Shown: in pieces, positions 33,385-43,742 of the stretch
How the letters are laid out: every line of letters begins with the position of its first letter
How positions within the stretch are numbered: position 1 is the stretch's first letter
DNA from: Bacteroidales bacterium
Lineage (GTDB): Bacteria; Bacteroidota; Bacteroidia; Bacteroidales; F082
Length of the DNA: 64,000 nucleotides
Reading direction: 5' to 3'
NCBI GenBank assembly: GCA_017645275.1
Contig: JAGCPH010000052.1
Coordinates: forward strand, 1-64,000
Notes under the pieces: generated by a model
Database searches by the model: none
Seen by the model: the letters and a program-made list of their open reading frames with translations, nothing else
Told to the model about the DNA's origin: nothing
Position numbers and translations under genes: made by a program

Positions 33385-34937
33385 TTTGCCTTCAGATGTA
33401 TGACAGGAATCATCATCTCATTCATGGAGATGCCGCCATGTTGGAAGGTGTTCCTGTAATAATTGACGTAATAATTGTAATTATTCGGATATGCGAAGAA
33501 ATCGTTGGCGCGTGCGAAGACGTACGAGGTCGAGACGTTGATACGTGGAAGGAAAATCTTCTCCGGGTCTTTCACCTCAAACACCTCTTTAGCATTGTAA
33601 TTCAACGACTTACCATATTTATATCTCAAATTTGTGTTGACAGCCTTGTCGCCAAGAATCTTCACAGGGTTTTTCACCCAGACAGAGCCATGGTCTGTGG
33701 TCACGACTGCGTCACAGCCTTTGTTTGCTATGAATTTCATCATGTCGAAGAGCGACGAATGCTCGAACCACGACAGCATCAGCGAGCGGTATGCCACCTC
33801 ATCGTCGGCGAGCTCGCGGATGATCTCCATCTCGGTGCGGGCATGCGACAACATGTCAACAAAATTATAGACTATGACGTTTAACTTATTCTGCATCAAG
33901 TTGTTCATCTGTTCAAAGAGCTTTCTGCCAGCAGCCAGATTCAGCACCTTATTATATGAATACTTGATATTTTTGCCATAGCGACGCAGCTGTTCGCCCA
34001 GGAGCTCGCCCTCAAACTGGTTTTTCGTACCCTCGTCTTCCTCATCAGTCCAGTATTTCGGGTAATGACGACGTATTTCGAGCGGCATAAGGCCAGCAAA
34101 GATAGAATTTCGCGCATATTGCGTGGTCGTCGGAAGGATGCTGTAGTAAATATCGTCGTCGGCCACACGGAAATAGCTCTCGATAAGCGGCTGTATAGCC
34201 TTCCACTGGTCGTAGCGCAGGTTGTCTATCAATATGAAAAACAACGGTTTATCGCTACTATCGAGACGGTTGAACACCTTGTCGCGCATCACGGTATGTG
34301 ACATCGTAGGCTTGTTGACGCCTTTGCCCGACACCCAATCGCAGTAATGTTTCTCGACGTAGCGCGAAAATTGGTTGTTGGCCTCGTTTTTCTGCATAAA
34401 AAGCACCTCTTTAATGCCTTCGTCGGTCGATTTTTGCAGCTCAAGCTCCCAACGAGTAAGGTTTTTGTACACCCCTACCCACTCGTTATAGTCGAGGTTG
34501 TTGTTGAGGTCCATTCCGATTTTGCGGAACTCCTGTTGATATTTCGATGTCGATTTCTCATCGACGAGTTTTTTGTTTTCAAGATTGCGTTTCAGCGAAA
34601 GCAGAATCTGGTTCGGATTGACTGGTTTTATCAGGTAATCCGCGATATTGCTGCCGATGGCGTCTTCCATGATGCGCTCCTCCTCGCTCTTCGTGATCAT
34701 CACAACGGGAAGGTTCGGAAACTCCGCCTTTATCTTTTCCAACGCCTCCACTCCTGATATTCCAGGCATCTGTTCATCAAGGAAAACAATGTCGAAATGC
34801 CCGTCGCGCACCATCTCCACTGCGTCGCTGCCGTTGTTGGCGGTCTCCACTTCATAACCTTTCTGCTCCAAAAACATGATATGCGGCCTGAGAAGTTCAA
34901 TCTCATCATCAGCCCAAAGAATTCTCGTGTTTGCCAT
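33381..34937 (-). CDS. porX: PorX: response regulator with alkaline-phosphatase-like (PglZ) effector domain
   Basis: A 518-residue regulator. The receiver domain (1-120) has the acidic pair D10/D11, phosphoacceptor D54 (IVFLDEQMPG), T82 and K104. A helical linker (about 125-200) leads to a PglZ/alkaline-phosphatase-superfamily domain with FFILIDNLRYDQW (metal-site Asp), YNFVDMLSHAR and TTDHGSVWVKNP. This is the architecture and length of PorX, which with sensor PorY and sigma factor SigP controls T9SS genes; its effector domain has been reported as a nucleotide phosphodiesterase. PorY is not in the window. Five full T9SS cargo genes plus a partial sixth lie between 48 and 64 kb. Confidence 0.93.
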   Translation of the reverse strand: MANTRILWADDEIELLRPHIMFLEQKGYEVETANNGSDAVEMVRDGHFDIVFLDEQMPGISGVEALEKIKAEFPNLPVVMITKSEEERIMEDAIGSNIADYLIKPVNPNQILLSLKRNLENKKLVDEKSTSKYQQEFRKIGMDLNNNLDYNEWVGVYKNLTRWELELQKSTDEGIKEVLFMQKNEANNQFSRYVEKHYCDWVSGKGVNKPTMSHTVMRDKVFNRLDSSDKPLFFILIDNLRYDQWKAIQPLIESYFRVADDDIYYSILPTTTQYARNSIFAGLMPLEIRRHYPKYWTDEEDEGTKNQFEGELLGEQLRRYGKNIKYSYNKVLNLAAGRKLFEQMNNLMQNKLNVIVYNFVDMLSHARTEMEIIRELADDEVAYRSLMLSWFEHSSLFDMMKFIANKGCDAVVTTDHGSVWVKNPVKILGDKAVNTNLRYKYGKSLNYNAKEVFEVKDPEKIFLPRINVSTSYVFARANDFFAYPNNYNYYVNYYRNTFQHGGISMNEMMIPVIHLKAK

Positions 34938-34989
34938 AGTATTAGATTTTATTATAGAACGTGAAAGGTCCGTTTTTGTTTTACAAAAT

Positions 34990-35586
34990 TTAAAATAATT
35001 TCAGCTGGATCGACATGTTGAACGTCTTGCGATGGTAAGGCGTCATTCCGTATTCTGCCACAGCGTTCTTATGCTCGATTGTCGGATAGCCTTTATTCTT
35101 TTTCCAATTATAGTTAGGATATTGATTATCAAGCTCTTCCATAATATGGTCACGGGTTGTCTTCGCCAATATTGATGCTGCCGCGATAGCCTGATATTTT
35201 GCGTCGCCGCCCACAATACACTGATGTTTGATATCCTGATATTTATTGAAACGATTTCCGTCGATGAGAAGCAGTTCCGGCCTGATTTTCAGCTGGTCGA
35301 TAGCGCGATGCATGGCCAAAAACGATGCGTTTAGGATGTTTATCTCGTCGATTTCCTCGGCGGAAACTATTCCGACTCCATATGCCTCAGCATTCTCTAA
35401 CACTTTGATTCTCAACTTCTCACGTTGTTTCTCCGAAAGCTTTTTCGAGTCGTCGAACTCAGGAAAACCCATTCCGCGAGGCAAGATTACTGCCGCTGCC
35501 ACCACCGGACCCGCGATGCAGCCTCGACCGGCCTCGTCACAGCCAGCCTCGATGAGATTTTCGGTGAAAAACGGCTTAAGATTCAT
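34990..35586 (-). CDS. rnhB: Ribonuclease HII
   Basis: A 198-residue RNase HII that cuts RNA in RNA-DNA hybrids and starts ribonucleotide excision. Active-site residues: D17 and E18 in [14 protein letters not shown]109 in LLIDGNRF, and the later TTRDHIM aspartate. I start at 35586 (MNLKPFF), which overlaps the previous gene by 4 bp (ATGA) and gives a normal length; an upstream start at 35682 would add 32 unrelated residues. porX follows after 52 bp. Confidence 0.95.
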   Translation of the reverse strand: MNLKPFFTENLIEAGCDEAGRGCIAGPVVAAAVILPRGMGFPEFDDSKKLSEKQREKLRIKVLENAEAYGVGIVSAEEIDEINILNASFLAMHRAIDQLKIRPELLLIDGNRFNKYQDIKHQCIVGGDAKYQAIAAASILAKTTRDHIMEELDNQYPNYNWKKNKGYPTIEHKNAVAEYGMTPYHRKTFNMSIQLKLF

Positions 35587-36575
35587 ATTTGTATACCAAA
35601 TAAAGGAAGATACTGATTTGCGATAATAGCTAACATTAAGACAATCAATGCGATATCGATTATTCTTGATTTTTTTATACAACTAAGCGCCATTGAGACC
35701 ACAACAGCTAACACCATATAAATCAATCCATTACACACTACCGGTTTTTGAAGGAAAAGCATCATAAAACCGAAAACGAACAGCCACAATGTGACGTTGA
35801 GTTTTTTGCGTGTTCCGACGGAATTATCAGCATTTCCTGACTTTAACATCATCAGAGAAAGCCCCATAAAGACAAAAACCAGAACCAAAGCTACGCTACC
35901 CATCGTCGTCAGACCGAGTTTTTCAAAACCAAAGTCATTGAATGCAACCAAGTAATTGTTATAATTTTCAATCAGAGTATGATTAAAATAAACGCATATC
36001 AGCATTATAAAATAAGGAAGCAGAAAGCCGATAATTGGTATCAAAAAATGCTTCAGCTCCCTGATGTCCATAATGATCAACGACAGTAACACCCAGAAAA
36101 TCAACAAGATAGCGGGATAATAAAACATTGATGCGATGGCAACAAACAATCCGGCATTCATCAGATAAGACTCTGGTTTGTCGACCTGATAGATGAGGTA
36201 GATAGTCTGCATCGCCATCATAATGAAGGTGTTGGCAATGAGGAACGGGTAATATTCGTCTTGAATTTGGACACAACACATACATAGCACAAAGACGAAC
36301 GCCCCGATGCTGCTATTTCGTGTAACCAATTGATTTACAGACAGCATTGAGTTAAAAAACAATGCACTCAGACCCACCACGATAAATGTCAGCACTGTTA
36401 TGGCACTGCTTGAGGAGTCGAACAGGCCGGCGATGAGGTTATACAGTGGTGTTGTAGGGCTTCCCACTGCTGTGTCGTGCAGATGTGTCACAAACGCAGG
36501 TATCCAGAGCACCACGAGCAGCAACACTATCACGATAAGTTGCGCTATGTAACTGTGTCTGAAGAACTTAAGCAT
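35583..36575 (-). CDS. DUF6427-like polytopic membrane protein
   Basis: A 330-residue inner-membrane protein with about ten hydrophobic segments ([50 protein letters not shown]). The N-terminal [15 protein letters not shown] and the conserved NSMLSVNQL after the second segment resemble the Bacteroidota DUF6427 family, whose function is not known. It overlaps purD by 8 bp and rnhB by 4 bp, so it is fixed in this operon. Confidence 0.8.
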   Translation of the reverse strand: MLKFFRHSYIAQLIVIVLLLVVLWIPAFVTHLHDTAVGSPTTPLYNLIAGLFDSSSSAITVLTFIVVGLSALFFNSMLSVNQLVTRNSSIGAFVFVLCMCCVQIQDEYYPFLIANTFIMMAMQTIYLIYQVDKPESYLMNAGLFVAIASMFYYPAILLIFWVLLSLIIMDIRELKHFLIPIIGFLLPYFIMLICVYFNHTLIENYNNYLVAFNDFGFEKLGLTTMGSVALVLVFVFMGLSLMMLKSGNADNSVGTRKKLNVTLWLFVFGFMMLFLQKPVVCNGLIYMVLAVVVSMALSCIKKSRIIDIALIVLMLAIIANQYLPLFGIQI

Positions 36576-37944
36576 GATAATTTATCAAATCGAGACCGAT
36601 GTCGTGGCGGTAGTTTTTGCCTTCGAACACTATCATTTTTGCATTATGGTATGCTTTCTCCCTTGCCTCTTCGATGTTTTTGCCATGTGCTGTCACGGCG
36701 ATGACGCGTCCGCCAGATGTAACTATATCATTACCATCGAGTTTGGTGCCCGCGTGAGCCACTATGCAGCAAGGACAAACGTTCTCAAGACCGGTGATTT
36801 TCATACCTTTTTTGTAAGCTTCAGGATAGCCGCCCGATACGAGCATCACTGTGACTGAAGTCTCAGGACTTGCTTGATAATGAGCCTCGTTGAGTTTACC
36901 TTGGGCGCATTTGTCGAGCAGCTCTGCGAAGTCGGAGTCGATGCGTGTCATGACGCCTTCGGTCTCTGGGTCGCCCATACGGACGTTGTATTCGATGACG
37001 TAAGGGTCGCCGCCGCAGTTCATCAAGCCCAAGAAAATAAAGCCTTTATAGTCGATTTTCTCGTTTTGGAGACCTTCGATGGTAGGTTTTATGATGCGAT
37101 TCTCGACTTTTTCGATGAAATCAGGAGTGACGAACGGCACTGGTGACACCGCGCCCATTCCGCCTGTGTTGAGGCCCGTGTCGCCGTCGCCGATGCGTTT
37201 GTAATCTTTAGCTTCAGGTAGTATAACGTGGTTTTTGCCGTCGGTGAGCACGAACATTGAGACCTCGATACCTTTGAGGAATTGTTCGATGACCACCTTT
37301 GCGGATGCTGAGCCAAACTTGCCAGAAAGCATCTCTTTCAGTTCTGACTTTGCTTCGGATAAGTCATTGAGAATCAACACGCCTTTGCCAGCTGCGAGAC
37401 CATCGGCTTTAAGCACGTAAGGTGCCTCGAGAGTCTCAAGATAATTCAGTCCATCGTTGAGGTTTTCGGATGTCACGGTGAAGCATTTCGCTGTCGGGAT
37501 GCCGTATTTCTCCATAAACTGCTTGGCGAACGCCTTGGAACCTTCGAGTTGTGCGCCTTTCTTATCCGGGCCGATGATTTTTATATTCTTTAAATCCTTG
37601 TCGTTCTTAAAGAAATCGACGATACCGTCGACGAGAGGCTGTTCGGGGCCGACCACGACGAGATCGATACGATTTTGGAGCACTGCATCTTTAACTTGTT
37701 GAAAATCAGCGATATTTATTGATATATTGGTGCCTATTGAAGCTGTGCCAGCGTTACCAGGGGCAATGTAAACCCTTGACACTCTGTCACTTTGTGCGAT
37801 TTTCCATGCTAGAGCGTGCTCGCGGCCGCCTGAACCAAGCACCAAGACATTGCGTTCCACTGCCGTGATGTGTTGTCCTTGGACATCTTTCCAATCAACT
37901 GCTTCTTTTTGATTGTCAACGGTATACATTACAATTCTTTCCAT
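36568..37944 (-). CDS. purD: Phosphoribosylamine--glycine ligase (GAR synthetase)
   Basis: ATP-grasp enzyme joining glycine to phosphoribosylamine in purine synthesis. Motifs: NVLVLGSGGREHALAWK, GPEQPLVDG, the ATP-grasp loop KADGLAAGKGV, and the metal-binding FLGLMNCGGDPYVIEYNVRMGDPETE. The reading frame has about 31 residues before the usual start of the enzyme; an in-frame GTG nine bases before NVLVLG could be the true start. The extension has no recognisable signal. It starts 1 bp after the GT4 stop and overlaps the membrane-protein gene by 8 bp. Confidence 0.95.
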   Translation of the reverse strand: MERIVMYTVDNQKEAVDWKDVQGQHITAVERNVLVLGSGGREHALAWKIAQSDRVSRVYIAPGNAGTASIGTNISINIADFQQVKDAVLQNRIDLVVVGPEQPLVDGIVDFFKNDKDLKNIKIIGPDKKGAQLEGSKAFAKQFMEKYGIPTAKCFTVTSENLNDGLNYLETLEAPYVLKADGLAAGKGVLILNDLSEAKSELKEMLSGKFGSASAKVVIEQFLKGIEVSMFVLTDGKNHVILPEAKDYKRIGDGDTGLNTGGMGAVSPVPFVTPDFIEKVENRIIKPTIEGLQNEKIDYKGFIFLGLMNCGGDPYVIEYNVRMGDPETEGVMTRIDSDFAELLDKCAQGKLNEAHYQASPETSVTVMLVSGGYPEAYKKGMKITGLENVCPCCIVAHAGTKLDGNDIVTSGGRVIAVTAHGKNIEEAREKAYHNAKMIVFEGKNYRHDIGLDLINYHA

Positions 37945-37945
37945 A

Positions 37946-39070
37946 TTATTTTGATTTGAATTCTTTAATTATATTCCACCATTGTTCGGCCGCCTTGTCC
38001 CACGAGAAGTCGTTGCGACGGATGCGTCCTTTCTCTATCAATGAGTTACGGACGTTTTCATCCATCACCAGTTCCAATGCGCTGGAAATTGACTCGATGT
38101 TGAACGGATCGACCAAAAGTGCAGCGTCGCCAGCCACTTCGGGCATTGAGGTGACATTGGAGGTGATGACAGGTACGTCGCATTTGTAAGCCTCTATAAT
38201 CGGGATGCCGAAGCCCTCGAAATACGAGACATAGACAGAAGCTAGAGCCGCAGCCGTAACACGTTGAAGCTCAGACATTTGCAGATGTCCGACAAACACC
38301 ACGTCGTCTTGATGGCGCATTGCCTCGTAAGCCTTCTGGATAGGCTCGGTCCACCAGCGTTTCTCCCCTACTATCAACAACTTAACATCGGATCCGGTGC
38401 GTTCCTTAAACAGATCATAGGCTGGGAAAAGTCGTGCCAGATTCTTTCGCGGATGCAGCGAGCCAACAAACATAAAATATTGATAACCAGCGGTATACTG
38501 ATTTCTTATTTCTTGTTTTTCTTCTTCAGAAACAGGTTTGAAGCCTTCGTTGGCGCCGTTGTACGCCACATGAATCTTTTCGGGCTCGACCTGATATTTT
38601 TCGATGATATCCTGCTTTGAAAACTCCGAAACCGTTATGATTTTCGCGGCTTTATGCGCATATTTCGGGAAATATCTCTTATAATGCCACAGCGCTATCT
38701 TCGGAAAATCCTGCGGGAAATGTTCGAAGTTAATGTCATGAAACACAGCTATTTGCGGCGTTTTTGAGCCGAGGCTGAGATATGCGTCCGTGGAGACGTA
38801 TACGTCAGGTTTTATTTTGCGTAAGGCGCGGCGGACAGAAAACTCGAAGTAGATGATATACAAAAACGGGTGTCTCGCCTGTGGGAAAAGCACGACAGGC
38901 TTGACGTTTTCGGCGAAGATGAACTTCGGATCGGGTTTTCTGTCGAAGAGGAAGTAAAACTCGTCGTCGGGATGAGCCTTGACGATACGGCTGAGGCATT
39001 CGCATGCCACCCAGCCGATGCCTTCGAGCTTGTCTTTCAACAGCAGACGAGTATTTACCGCGATTTTCAT
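37946..39070 (-). CDS. GT4 family glycosyltransferase
   Basis: A 374-residue GT-B glycosyltransferase, probably acting in surface polysaccharide or glycoprotein sugar assembly. N-terminal domain: IAVNTRLLLKDKLEGIGWVACE, then FHDINFEHFPQDFP and VSEFSKQDII. C-terminal GT4 motifs: MFVGSLHPRKNLARLF and SYFEGFGIPIIEAY with the E(x7)E donor site. It is the first gene of the eight-gene operon that runs on to aroA, from a promoter with good -33 and -7 elements. Donor and acceptor are unknown. Confidence 0.92.
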   Translation of the reverse strand: MKIAVNTRLLLKDKLEGIGWVACECLSRIVKAHPDDEFYFLFDRKPDPKFIFAENVKPVVLFPQARHPFLYIIYFEFSVRRALRKIKPDVYVSTDAYLSLGSKTPQIAVFHDINFEHFPQDFPKIALWHYKRYFPKYAHKAAKIITVSEFSKQDIIEKYQVEPEKIHVAYNGANEGFKPVSEEEKQEIRNQYTAGYQYFMFVGSLHPRKNLARLFPAYDLFKERTGSDVKLLIVGEKRWWTEPIQKAYEAMRHQDDVVFVGHLQMSELQRVTAAALASVYVSYFEGFGIPIIEAYKCDVPVITSNVTSMPEVAGDAALLVDPFNIESISSALELVMDENVRNSLIEKGRIRRNDFSWDKAAEQWWNIIKEFKSK

Positions 39071-39084
39071 CTTGTTAATTTTTG

Positions 39085-39116
39085 CAAAGATACTATTTTT
39101 TCATTTTCGCCACAAA
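39085..39116 (-). promoter_or_regulatory. Promoter of the GT4-purD-rnhB-porX-tsaE-aroBA operon
   Basis: -33 TTTG (39113-39116) and -7 TATCTTTG (39085-39092) with exactly 20 bp between them: the best full match to the Bacteroidota consensus in the window. The -33 part lies inside the last codons of the sdhB/frdB gene. Confidence 0.72.
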
Positions 39117-39836
39117 GAAATTTCTATTCATGCGGGCGATGTTCGACACTGAGATGTTTTTCGGGCATTCGGCCTGGCATGCGTAAGTGTTTGAGCATGA
39201 GCCAAATCCAAGTTCGTCCATGCGTGCCACCATCTTTTGGACGCGGTCTTCAGACTCGATTTCGCCCTGTGGGAGAAGCGCAAACTGCGACACTTTAGCA
39301 CCCACAAAGAGCATCGCGCTGCCGTTTTTGCATGCCGCCACGCAGGCGCCGCATCCTATGCACGACGCAGCGTCCATGGCGAGGTCTGCCTTATGCTTAT
39401 TAATAGGTATGGCGTTGGCATCGGGCACGCCGCCAGTATGCACCGAGATGTAGCCGCCAGCCTGGATAAGCTTGTCTAGAGCCGAACGGTCGACCATCAG
39501 GTCTTTGATGATCGGGAACGCCTCTGAGCGCCACGGCTCCACGGTGATGGTGTCGCCATCCTTGAATTTACGCATGTGCAGCTGGCATGTGGTGGTATTT
39601 TTGAACCTCCCATGAGGGTGTCCGTTGATATACAATCCGCATGCGCCGCAGATGCCCTCGCGACAGTCGTGGTCGAAGGTGACAGGGTCGTCGCCACGTA
39701 AGACGAGTTGCTCGTTCAAGATGTCCAGCATTTCCAGGAATGAGGCTTCAGCAGGAACGTCATTGAGTTGATACTCAACGAATTGACCTTTAGCTTGAGC
39801 ATTGGCTTGACGCCAGATTTTTAGTTTTATATTCAT
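39093..39836 (-). CDS. frdB: Fumarate reductase/succinate dehydrogenase iron-sulfur subunit
   Basis: A 247-residue subunit carrying three Fe-S clusters between flavoprotein and quinone. [2Fe-2S]: C58, C63, C66, C84 in [13 protein letters not shown]...TTTC. The [4Fe-4S] and [3Fe-4S] ligands are C159, C162, C165, C169 and C214, C220, C224 ([23 protein letters not shown]). In Bacteroidales the enzyme mainly reduces fumarate to succinate during anaerobic growth, so both names (sdhB, frdB) are used. It is last of three genes (C-A-B); the 31-bp gap to the A gene is TAGGG minisatellite. Confidence 0.96.
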   Translation of the reverse strand: MNIKLKIWRQANAQAKGQFVEYQLNDVPAEASFLEMLDILNEQLVLRGDDPVTFDHDCREGICGACGLYINGHPHGRFKNTTTCQLHMRKFKDGDTITVEPWRSEAFPIIKDLMVDRSALDKLIQAGGYISVHTGGVPDANAIPINKHKADLAMDAASCIGCGACVAACKNGSAMLFVGAKVSQFALLPQGEIESEDRVQKMVARMDELGFGSCSNTYACQAECPKNISVSNIARMNRNFFVAKMKK

Positions 39837-39866
39837 AGGGTCTCTAGGGTCTTTAGGGTAATTATG
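39836..39866. repeat. Family C minisatellite between frdA and frdB
   Basis: TAGGGTCTCTAGGGTCTTTA then GGGTAATTATGG: 9-bp units filling almost the entire gap, directly before the frdB ATG. Confidence 0.8.
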
Positions 39867-39867
39867 G

Positions 39868-41802
39868 TTATTTATAGTTACGTTGTTTCAATTCGACGTT
39901 GTCGAATTTCAGCTCTTCTTTGTGGAGAAGTGGCTCATTATCAACGCCTTGGTATTCGTAGGCAGCGACGAAGGCGTAGTGTTCGTCATCACGGAGAGCC
40001 TCGCCGTCCTGAGTCTGATACTCAGCACGGAAATGTCCGCCGCATGACTCGTTACGCATTAGGGCGTCGCGCGCGATGAGCTCGCCCATCTCGAGGAAAT
40101 CAGCTACACGAAGCGCTTTCTCGAGTTCGGTGTTCATGCCATCCACATTCGGCACCCTCACTCTTGTCCAAAACTCATTGCGCAAAGCCTTAATTTCTTC
40201 GATGGCTTCCTTGAGACCTTGTTCGGTGCGTGACATGCCGACTTTCTCCCACATAATATGTCCCAGACGACGATGGATATTGTCAGTTGTGACATCGCCA
40301 TTTATGGACAAAATCCGTGTAATCTTCTGACGCACAGCGAGTTCCGCTTCCTCAAATTGTGGAAGGTTTGTCGCTAACGGTTTTTCGTTGATTTGGTCGG
40401 CGAGATAGTTCTGCATGGTGTACGGAAGCACGAAATATCCGTCCGAGAGGCCCTGCATGAGTGCCGAAGCACCCAGACGGTTGGCTCCATGGTCGGAGAA
40501 GTTGGCCTCGCCTGCAGCAAACAGACCTTTGACTGTTGTCTGTAATTCATAATCGACCCAGAGGCCGCCCATGGTATAGTGAACAGCCGGGTAAATCATC
40601 ATCGGGGTGACGTAAGGATTCTCGTCGACGATACGTTCGTACATCTCGAAGAGGTTGCCATACTTCTCTTCAACTGCTTGTTTTCCAAGACGTTGGATAG
40701 CATTGCTAAAGTCGAGATACACAGCGCGGCCGGTGTTGTTGACACCGTAGCCAGCGTCGCAACGTTCTTTTGCCGCACGTGATGCCACGTCACGAGGGAC
40801 GAGGTTTCCGAATGCCGGGTAGCGGCGTTCGAGGTAGTAGTCACGCTCCTCTTCAGGGATGTCGGTGGCTTTGATCTTGCCTTCACGAAGCAGACGTGCT
40901 TTCTCGGCGTCTTTCGGCACCCAGATACGTCCGTCGTTACGCAGCGACTCGCTCATCAGCGTCAGTTTCGACTGGTAGTCTCCGTGAACAGGGATGCATG
41001 TCGGGTGGATCTGCGTGAAGCAAGGGTTCGCCATAAAGGCACCTTTTTTATAACATTGCCAGGCGGCTGAGCCGTTTGACGACATCGCGTTGGTGGAGAG
41101 GAAAAACACACGTCCGTAGCCTCCAGTGGCGATGACGACAGCATGAGCCGAATAACGCTCCAGTTCGCCAGTGACCAGATTTCTAACGATAATACCTCTT
41201 GCGCGGCCGTCGACGATGACCACGTCCATCATCTCACGACGGGCGTACATCTTGACGGTACCACGTTCTATCTCTTTGCTCAATGCGCCGTAGGCTCCAA
41301 GCAAAAGCTGCTGTCCTGTCTGGCCTTTAGCATAAAACGTTCTTGACACCTGTGCGCCGCCGAAAGAACGGTTAGCGAGCAGTCCGCTGTAGTCGCGGGC
41401 AAACGGCACACCTTGCGCAACACATTGATCTATAATGTTGTTGCTCACCTCGGCGAGACGGTATACGTTGGCCTCACGAGCACGGTAGTCGCCACCTTTG
41501 ATGGTGTCGACAAACAGACGCTGGACGCTGTCGCCGTCGTTGGCGTAGTTTTTAGCCGCATTGATGCCACCTTGTGCCGCTATGCTATGGGCGCGACGTG
41601 GACTGTCTTGGATGCAGAACACCTTGACGTTGAAACCCATCTCGCCGAAAGAAGCGGCTGCTGAAGCTCCTGCCAAGCCAGTGCCAACCACGATAATGTC
41701 GAGTTTACGTTTGTTAGCGGGGTTCACGAGCTTCTGCTCGGCTTTATATTTCGTCCATTTTTCGGCTAATGGACCAGCTGGTATTTTTGAATTAAGCTCC
41801 AT
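39868..41802 (-). CDS. frdA: Fumarate reductase/succinate dehydrogenase flavoprotein subunit
   Basis: A 644-residue FAD subunit that interconverts fumarate and succinate at the membrane. FAD-binding [13 protein letters not shown] (40-52); covalent FAD site [13 protein letters not shown] with H72; active-site HPTCIPVHG and the [30 protein letters not shown] stretch. Length fits the Bacteroidota/epsilon-type b558 enzyme, which pairs with a single cytochrome subunit as found here. It starts 34 bp after the C subunit stop. Confidence 0.97.
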   Translation of the reverse strand: MELNSKIPAGPLAEKWTKYKAEQKLVNPANKRKLDIIVVGTGLAGASAAASFGEMGFNVKVFCIQDSPRRAHSIAAQGGINAAKNYANDGDSVQRLFVDTIKGGDYRAREANVYRLAEVSNNIIDQCVAQGVPFARDYSGLLANRSFGGAQVSRTFYAKGQTGQQLLLGAYGALSKEIERGTVKMYARREMMDVVIVDGRARGIIVRNLVTGELERYSAHAVVIATGGYGRVFFLSTNAMSSNGSAAWQCYKKGAFMANPCFTQIHPTCIPVHGDYQSKLTLMSESLRNDGRIWVPKDAEKARLLREGKIKATDIPEEERDYYLERRYPAFGNLVPRDVASRAAKERCDAGYGVNNTGRAVYLDFSNAIQRLGKQAVEEKYGNLFEMYERIVDENPYVTPMMIYPAVHYTMGGLWVDYELQTTVKGLFAAGEANFSDHGANRLGASALMQGLSDGYFVLPYTMQNYLADQINEKPLATNLPQFEEAELAVRQKITRILSINGDVTTDNIHRRLGHIMWEKVGMSRTEQGLKEAIEEIKALRNEFWTRVRVPNVDGMNTELEKALRVADFLEMGELIARDALMRNESCGGHFRAEYQTQDGEALRDDEHYAFVAAYEYQGVDNEPLLHKEELKFDNVELKQRNYK

Positions 41803-41836
41803 ATCAATATTAAAGTATTACTTTAAATAAATATAT

Positions 41837-42490
41837 CTAAACAATTAACCAATAATATATTACAACTGACGCAAACATCAATACAATGACGGTGGCGAAG
41901 AAGTTGCCGAGCCATTCAAGGCGGCGTTTCCATTGGATGTTGTTCCATCCTATCGACTGCATCACGCTGGCGATACCGTGCGAGAGGTGGAACCATATCG
42001 CGACTAGCCACAGCAAATACATGATGCTAAGGTAATTGCTCGAAAAAATAAATTTTATCTGATCGATGCCGTCGACAGGTTCGTTACCTTTTATCTCCGC
42101 AAGTTGCATCTTCGACCAGAAGTCGTAAAGGTGGAAAGCAAGTCCGAACAGGATGAAAGCTCCTAATGCTAGCATGTTTTTCGATGCCCATGACACGCCT
42201 TCAGGGCGTTCGTTGACGGCGTAACGTTGTTTGCCGCGAGCCTTGTAGTTCTGGTAAGACAGGATGAAAGCGTATATGATGTGTAATACCATCAACACTG
42301 CCAGTCCTATTGTGCCGACGAGTGCGTACCAGTTGGCGCCGAGGAACTCACAAATCCAGCGGTAGGCGTCTTCCGAGAATATAGAGACGACGTTCATGGC
42401 GCCGTGGAAGAGCAGGAAAAACACAAAGCCGCCGCCAGTGACGGCCATAATTAGTTTCTTAGTGATTGAGGATAAACCTGTTTTGTGCAT
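41837..42490 (-). CDS. frdC: Succinate dehydrogenase/fumarate reductase cytochrome b558 subunit
   Basis: A 217-residue membrane anchor with five hydrophobic segments (GGGFVFFLLFHGAMNVVSIF, ALVGTIGLAVLMVLHIIYAF, LALGAFILFGLAFHLYDFW, IMYLLWLVAIWFHLSHGIA, FFATVIVLMFASVVIYYWL). Histidines in LFHGAMN, LHIIYAF, AFHLYDF and WFHLSHG would ligate two hemes, as in single-anchor b558 enzymes. It takes electrons from menaquinol to the A/B subunits. First gene of the operon. Confidence 0.95.
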   Translation of the reverse strand: MHKTGLSSITKKLIMAVTGGGFVFFLLFHGAMNVVSIFSEDAYRWICEFLGANWYALVGTIGLAVLMVLHIIYAFILSYQNYKARGKQRYAVNERPEGVSWASKNMLALGAFILFGLAFHLYDFWSKMQLAEIKGNEPVDGIDQIKFIFSSNYLSIMYLLWLVAIWFHLSHGIASVMQSIGWNNIQWKRRLEWLGNFFATVIVLMFASVVIYYWLIV

Positions 42491-42514
42491 GACAAAAGTT
42501 TTTAATACAAACTA

Positions 42515-42522
42515 CAAAAATA
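42515..42522 (-). promoter_or_regulatory. Promoter -7 box for frdCAB
   Basis: TATTTTTG on the minus strand, 24 bp upstream of the ATG at 42490. Confidence 0.5.
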
Positions 42523-42582
42523 CAAAAAAATCTTTGAAATCATATAAAGAAAATACGATTTTTTATATCTCTGAATTATTTG

Positions 42583-42613
42583 GATGAGATTCCTCCACTT
42601 CGGTCGGAATGAC
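42583..42613. repeat. Family A fragment
   Basis: TGAGATTCCTCCACTTCGGT then CGGAATGACAG; a shortened right arm between two operons. Confidence 0.65.
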
Positions 42614-42615
42614 AG

Positions 42616-42654
42616 ACAAAAAAAGAGAACCACCCCGTTTCCAGAGTGGTTCTC
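42616..42654 (-). terminator. Rho-independent terminator of the btuB-btuG operon
   Basis: Perfect 9-bp stem GAGAACCAC/GTGGTTCTC (42625-42633, 42646-42654) with a 12-nt loop, followed on the minus strand by seven T. It lies 18 bp after the btuG-like stop. Confidence 0.85.
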
Positions 42655-42672
42655 GAGCAAATTAGGATTATA

Positions 42673-43737
42673 TTAATTGAAAAGCATATAGCTCGGAATA
42701 AGTCCCAGCTCGTAGGTGCCGAGGAGGGTACCGTCGGCAGAATAATGAAGCAGGTCTCCGTTCTGGACGTAGTTCTTGGCATCGGTGACATAAAGGTCGC
42801 CGCTTGCCAGGTCGACTTTCAGGTTGTAAAACACTTTTCCACCAGATGTAACAAACGGAGTCTCAGGGATTTCAGTGGCATCAACCGACATCTTATAGAT
42901 GTTCAAAGTGCCGTAACTGCCATTCATAAAGAAGATGTTCTCCCCAGCCCCATCGATAGTCAGTCCACTTGGATAGCTGCCTTCAGCAAGGTCAAAGCGC
43001 TTGATAATCTGATGTGTAGCAGCGTCGATGCAGATGATGGCCGGGTCTTGCGGAGGCATGTAACCGCCACTGCACGACACCCATATGTGATTGTATTTGT
43101 CGACAACCATGGAGTTAGGTTCCTGCGCCACATCAATGGTCTCAACAAGCGCATCATTCACACAATCAATCACTTGGATGCTGTGATTTGATGTCTCTGT
43201 TATTGTGTAATAATTCGACCAGTTGCTCATGAAGACCTCGTTGCCGACCTTCACGATAGCCTCGGTGGTGTTGCCAGTCTCGACGAAAGTCTTCTCCAAA
43301 GTGTTGAGATTCAACACCCAAAAGCCCGTGCTCACGAGATCAGTCACGTATGCCTTGTCGGCACTGACCTGAAGCATATATCTCGGAGAGGTGAAACCTT
43401 CTATTTTCGCTTTATAAACTATGGTTTTTGCATCAACCTTATAAATATATTTGCTGTTGTTGACCACGATATACAAATCGTCGCCAATCAGCGTAAGTGA
43501 TTGACCAACATCGCCTATCGGGGCGTTGTTAACCCTGAAAAACAGGTTGTTTTCGACAGTATTTGTCGCAAAATCATAATATGAAAGCGACGAATTAGCA
43601 TAGGTAAATGTGCCTTCGTTCAAAATAAACAGACCTCTATCAGCAGGTTGCGGTGCCGGCTGAGGTGTTTCTTTCTTCTTGCAAGCAGCGAATGTTATCG
43701 CAATAATCAAGCTTAAAAATAAAACAGTTCTTTTCAT
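42673..43737 (-). CDS. btuG: BtuG-like surface beta-propeller lipoprotein (cobalamin capture)
   Basis: A 354-residue lipoprotein with lipobox FAAC (C19) and a Pro/Gln-rich linker. The rest is a YncE/DUF5074-like seven-bladed propeller (GLFILNEGTFTYANSSLSYYD; SLTLIGDDLYIVVNNSKYIY; NSMVVDKYNHIWVSCSGGY; SGLTIDGAGENIFFMNGS). In Bacteroides such proteins (BtuG) sit on the outer membrane, bind vitamin B12 very tightly and hand it to BtuB. It starts 5 bp after the btuB-like stop, under the same cobalamin riboswitch. Together these make the BtuG call strong, though propeller proteins of this kind also serve other uptake systems. Confidence 0.87.
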   Translation of the reverse strand: MKRTVLFLSLIIAITFAACKKKETPQPAPQPADRGLFILNEGTFTYANSSLSYYDFATNTVENNLFFRVNNAPIGDVGQSLTLIGDDLYIVVNNSKYIYKVDAKTIVYKAKIEGFTSPRYMLQVSADKAYVTDLVSTGFWVLNLNTLEKTFVETGNTTEAIVKVGNEVFMSNWSNYYTITETSNHSIQVIDCVNDALVETIDVAQEPNSMVVDKYNHIWVSCSGGYMPPQDPAIICIDAATHQIIKRFDLAEGSYPSGLTIDGAGENIFFMNGSYGTLNIYKMSVDATEIPETPFVTSGGKVFYNLKVDLASGDLYVTDAKNYVQNGDLLHYSADGTLLGTYELGLIPSYMLFN

Positions 43738-43742
43738 AATTA

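Noticed and set aside
36568..37944. N-terminal 31 residues of PurD as a new domain
   Set aside because: There is no recognisable fold, and an in-frame GTG just before the normal start makes an over-long start call the simpler reading.
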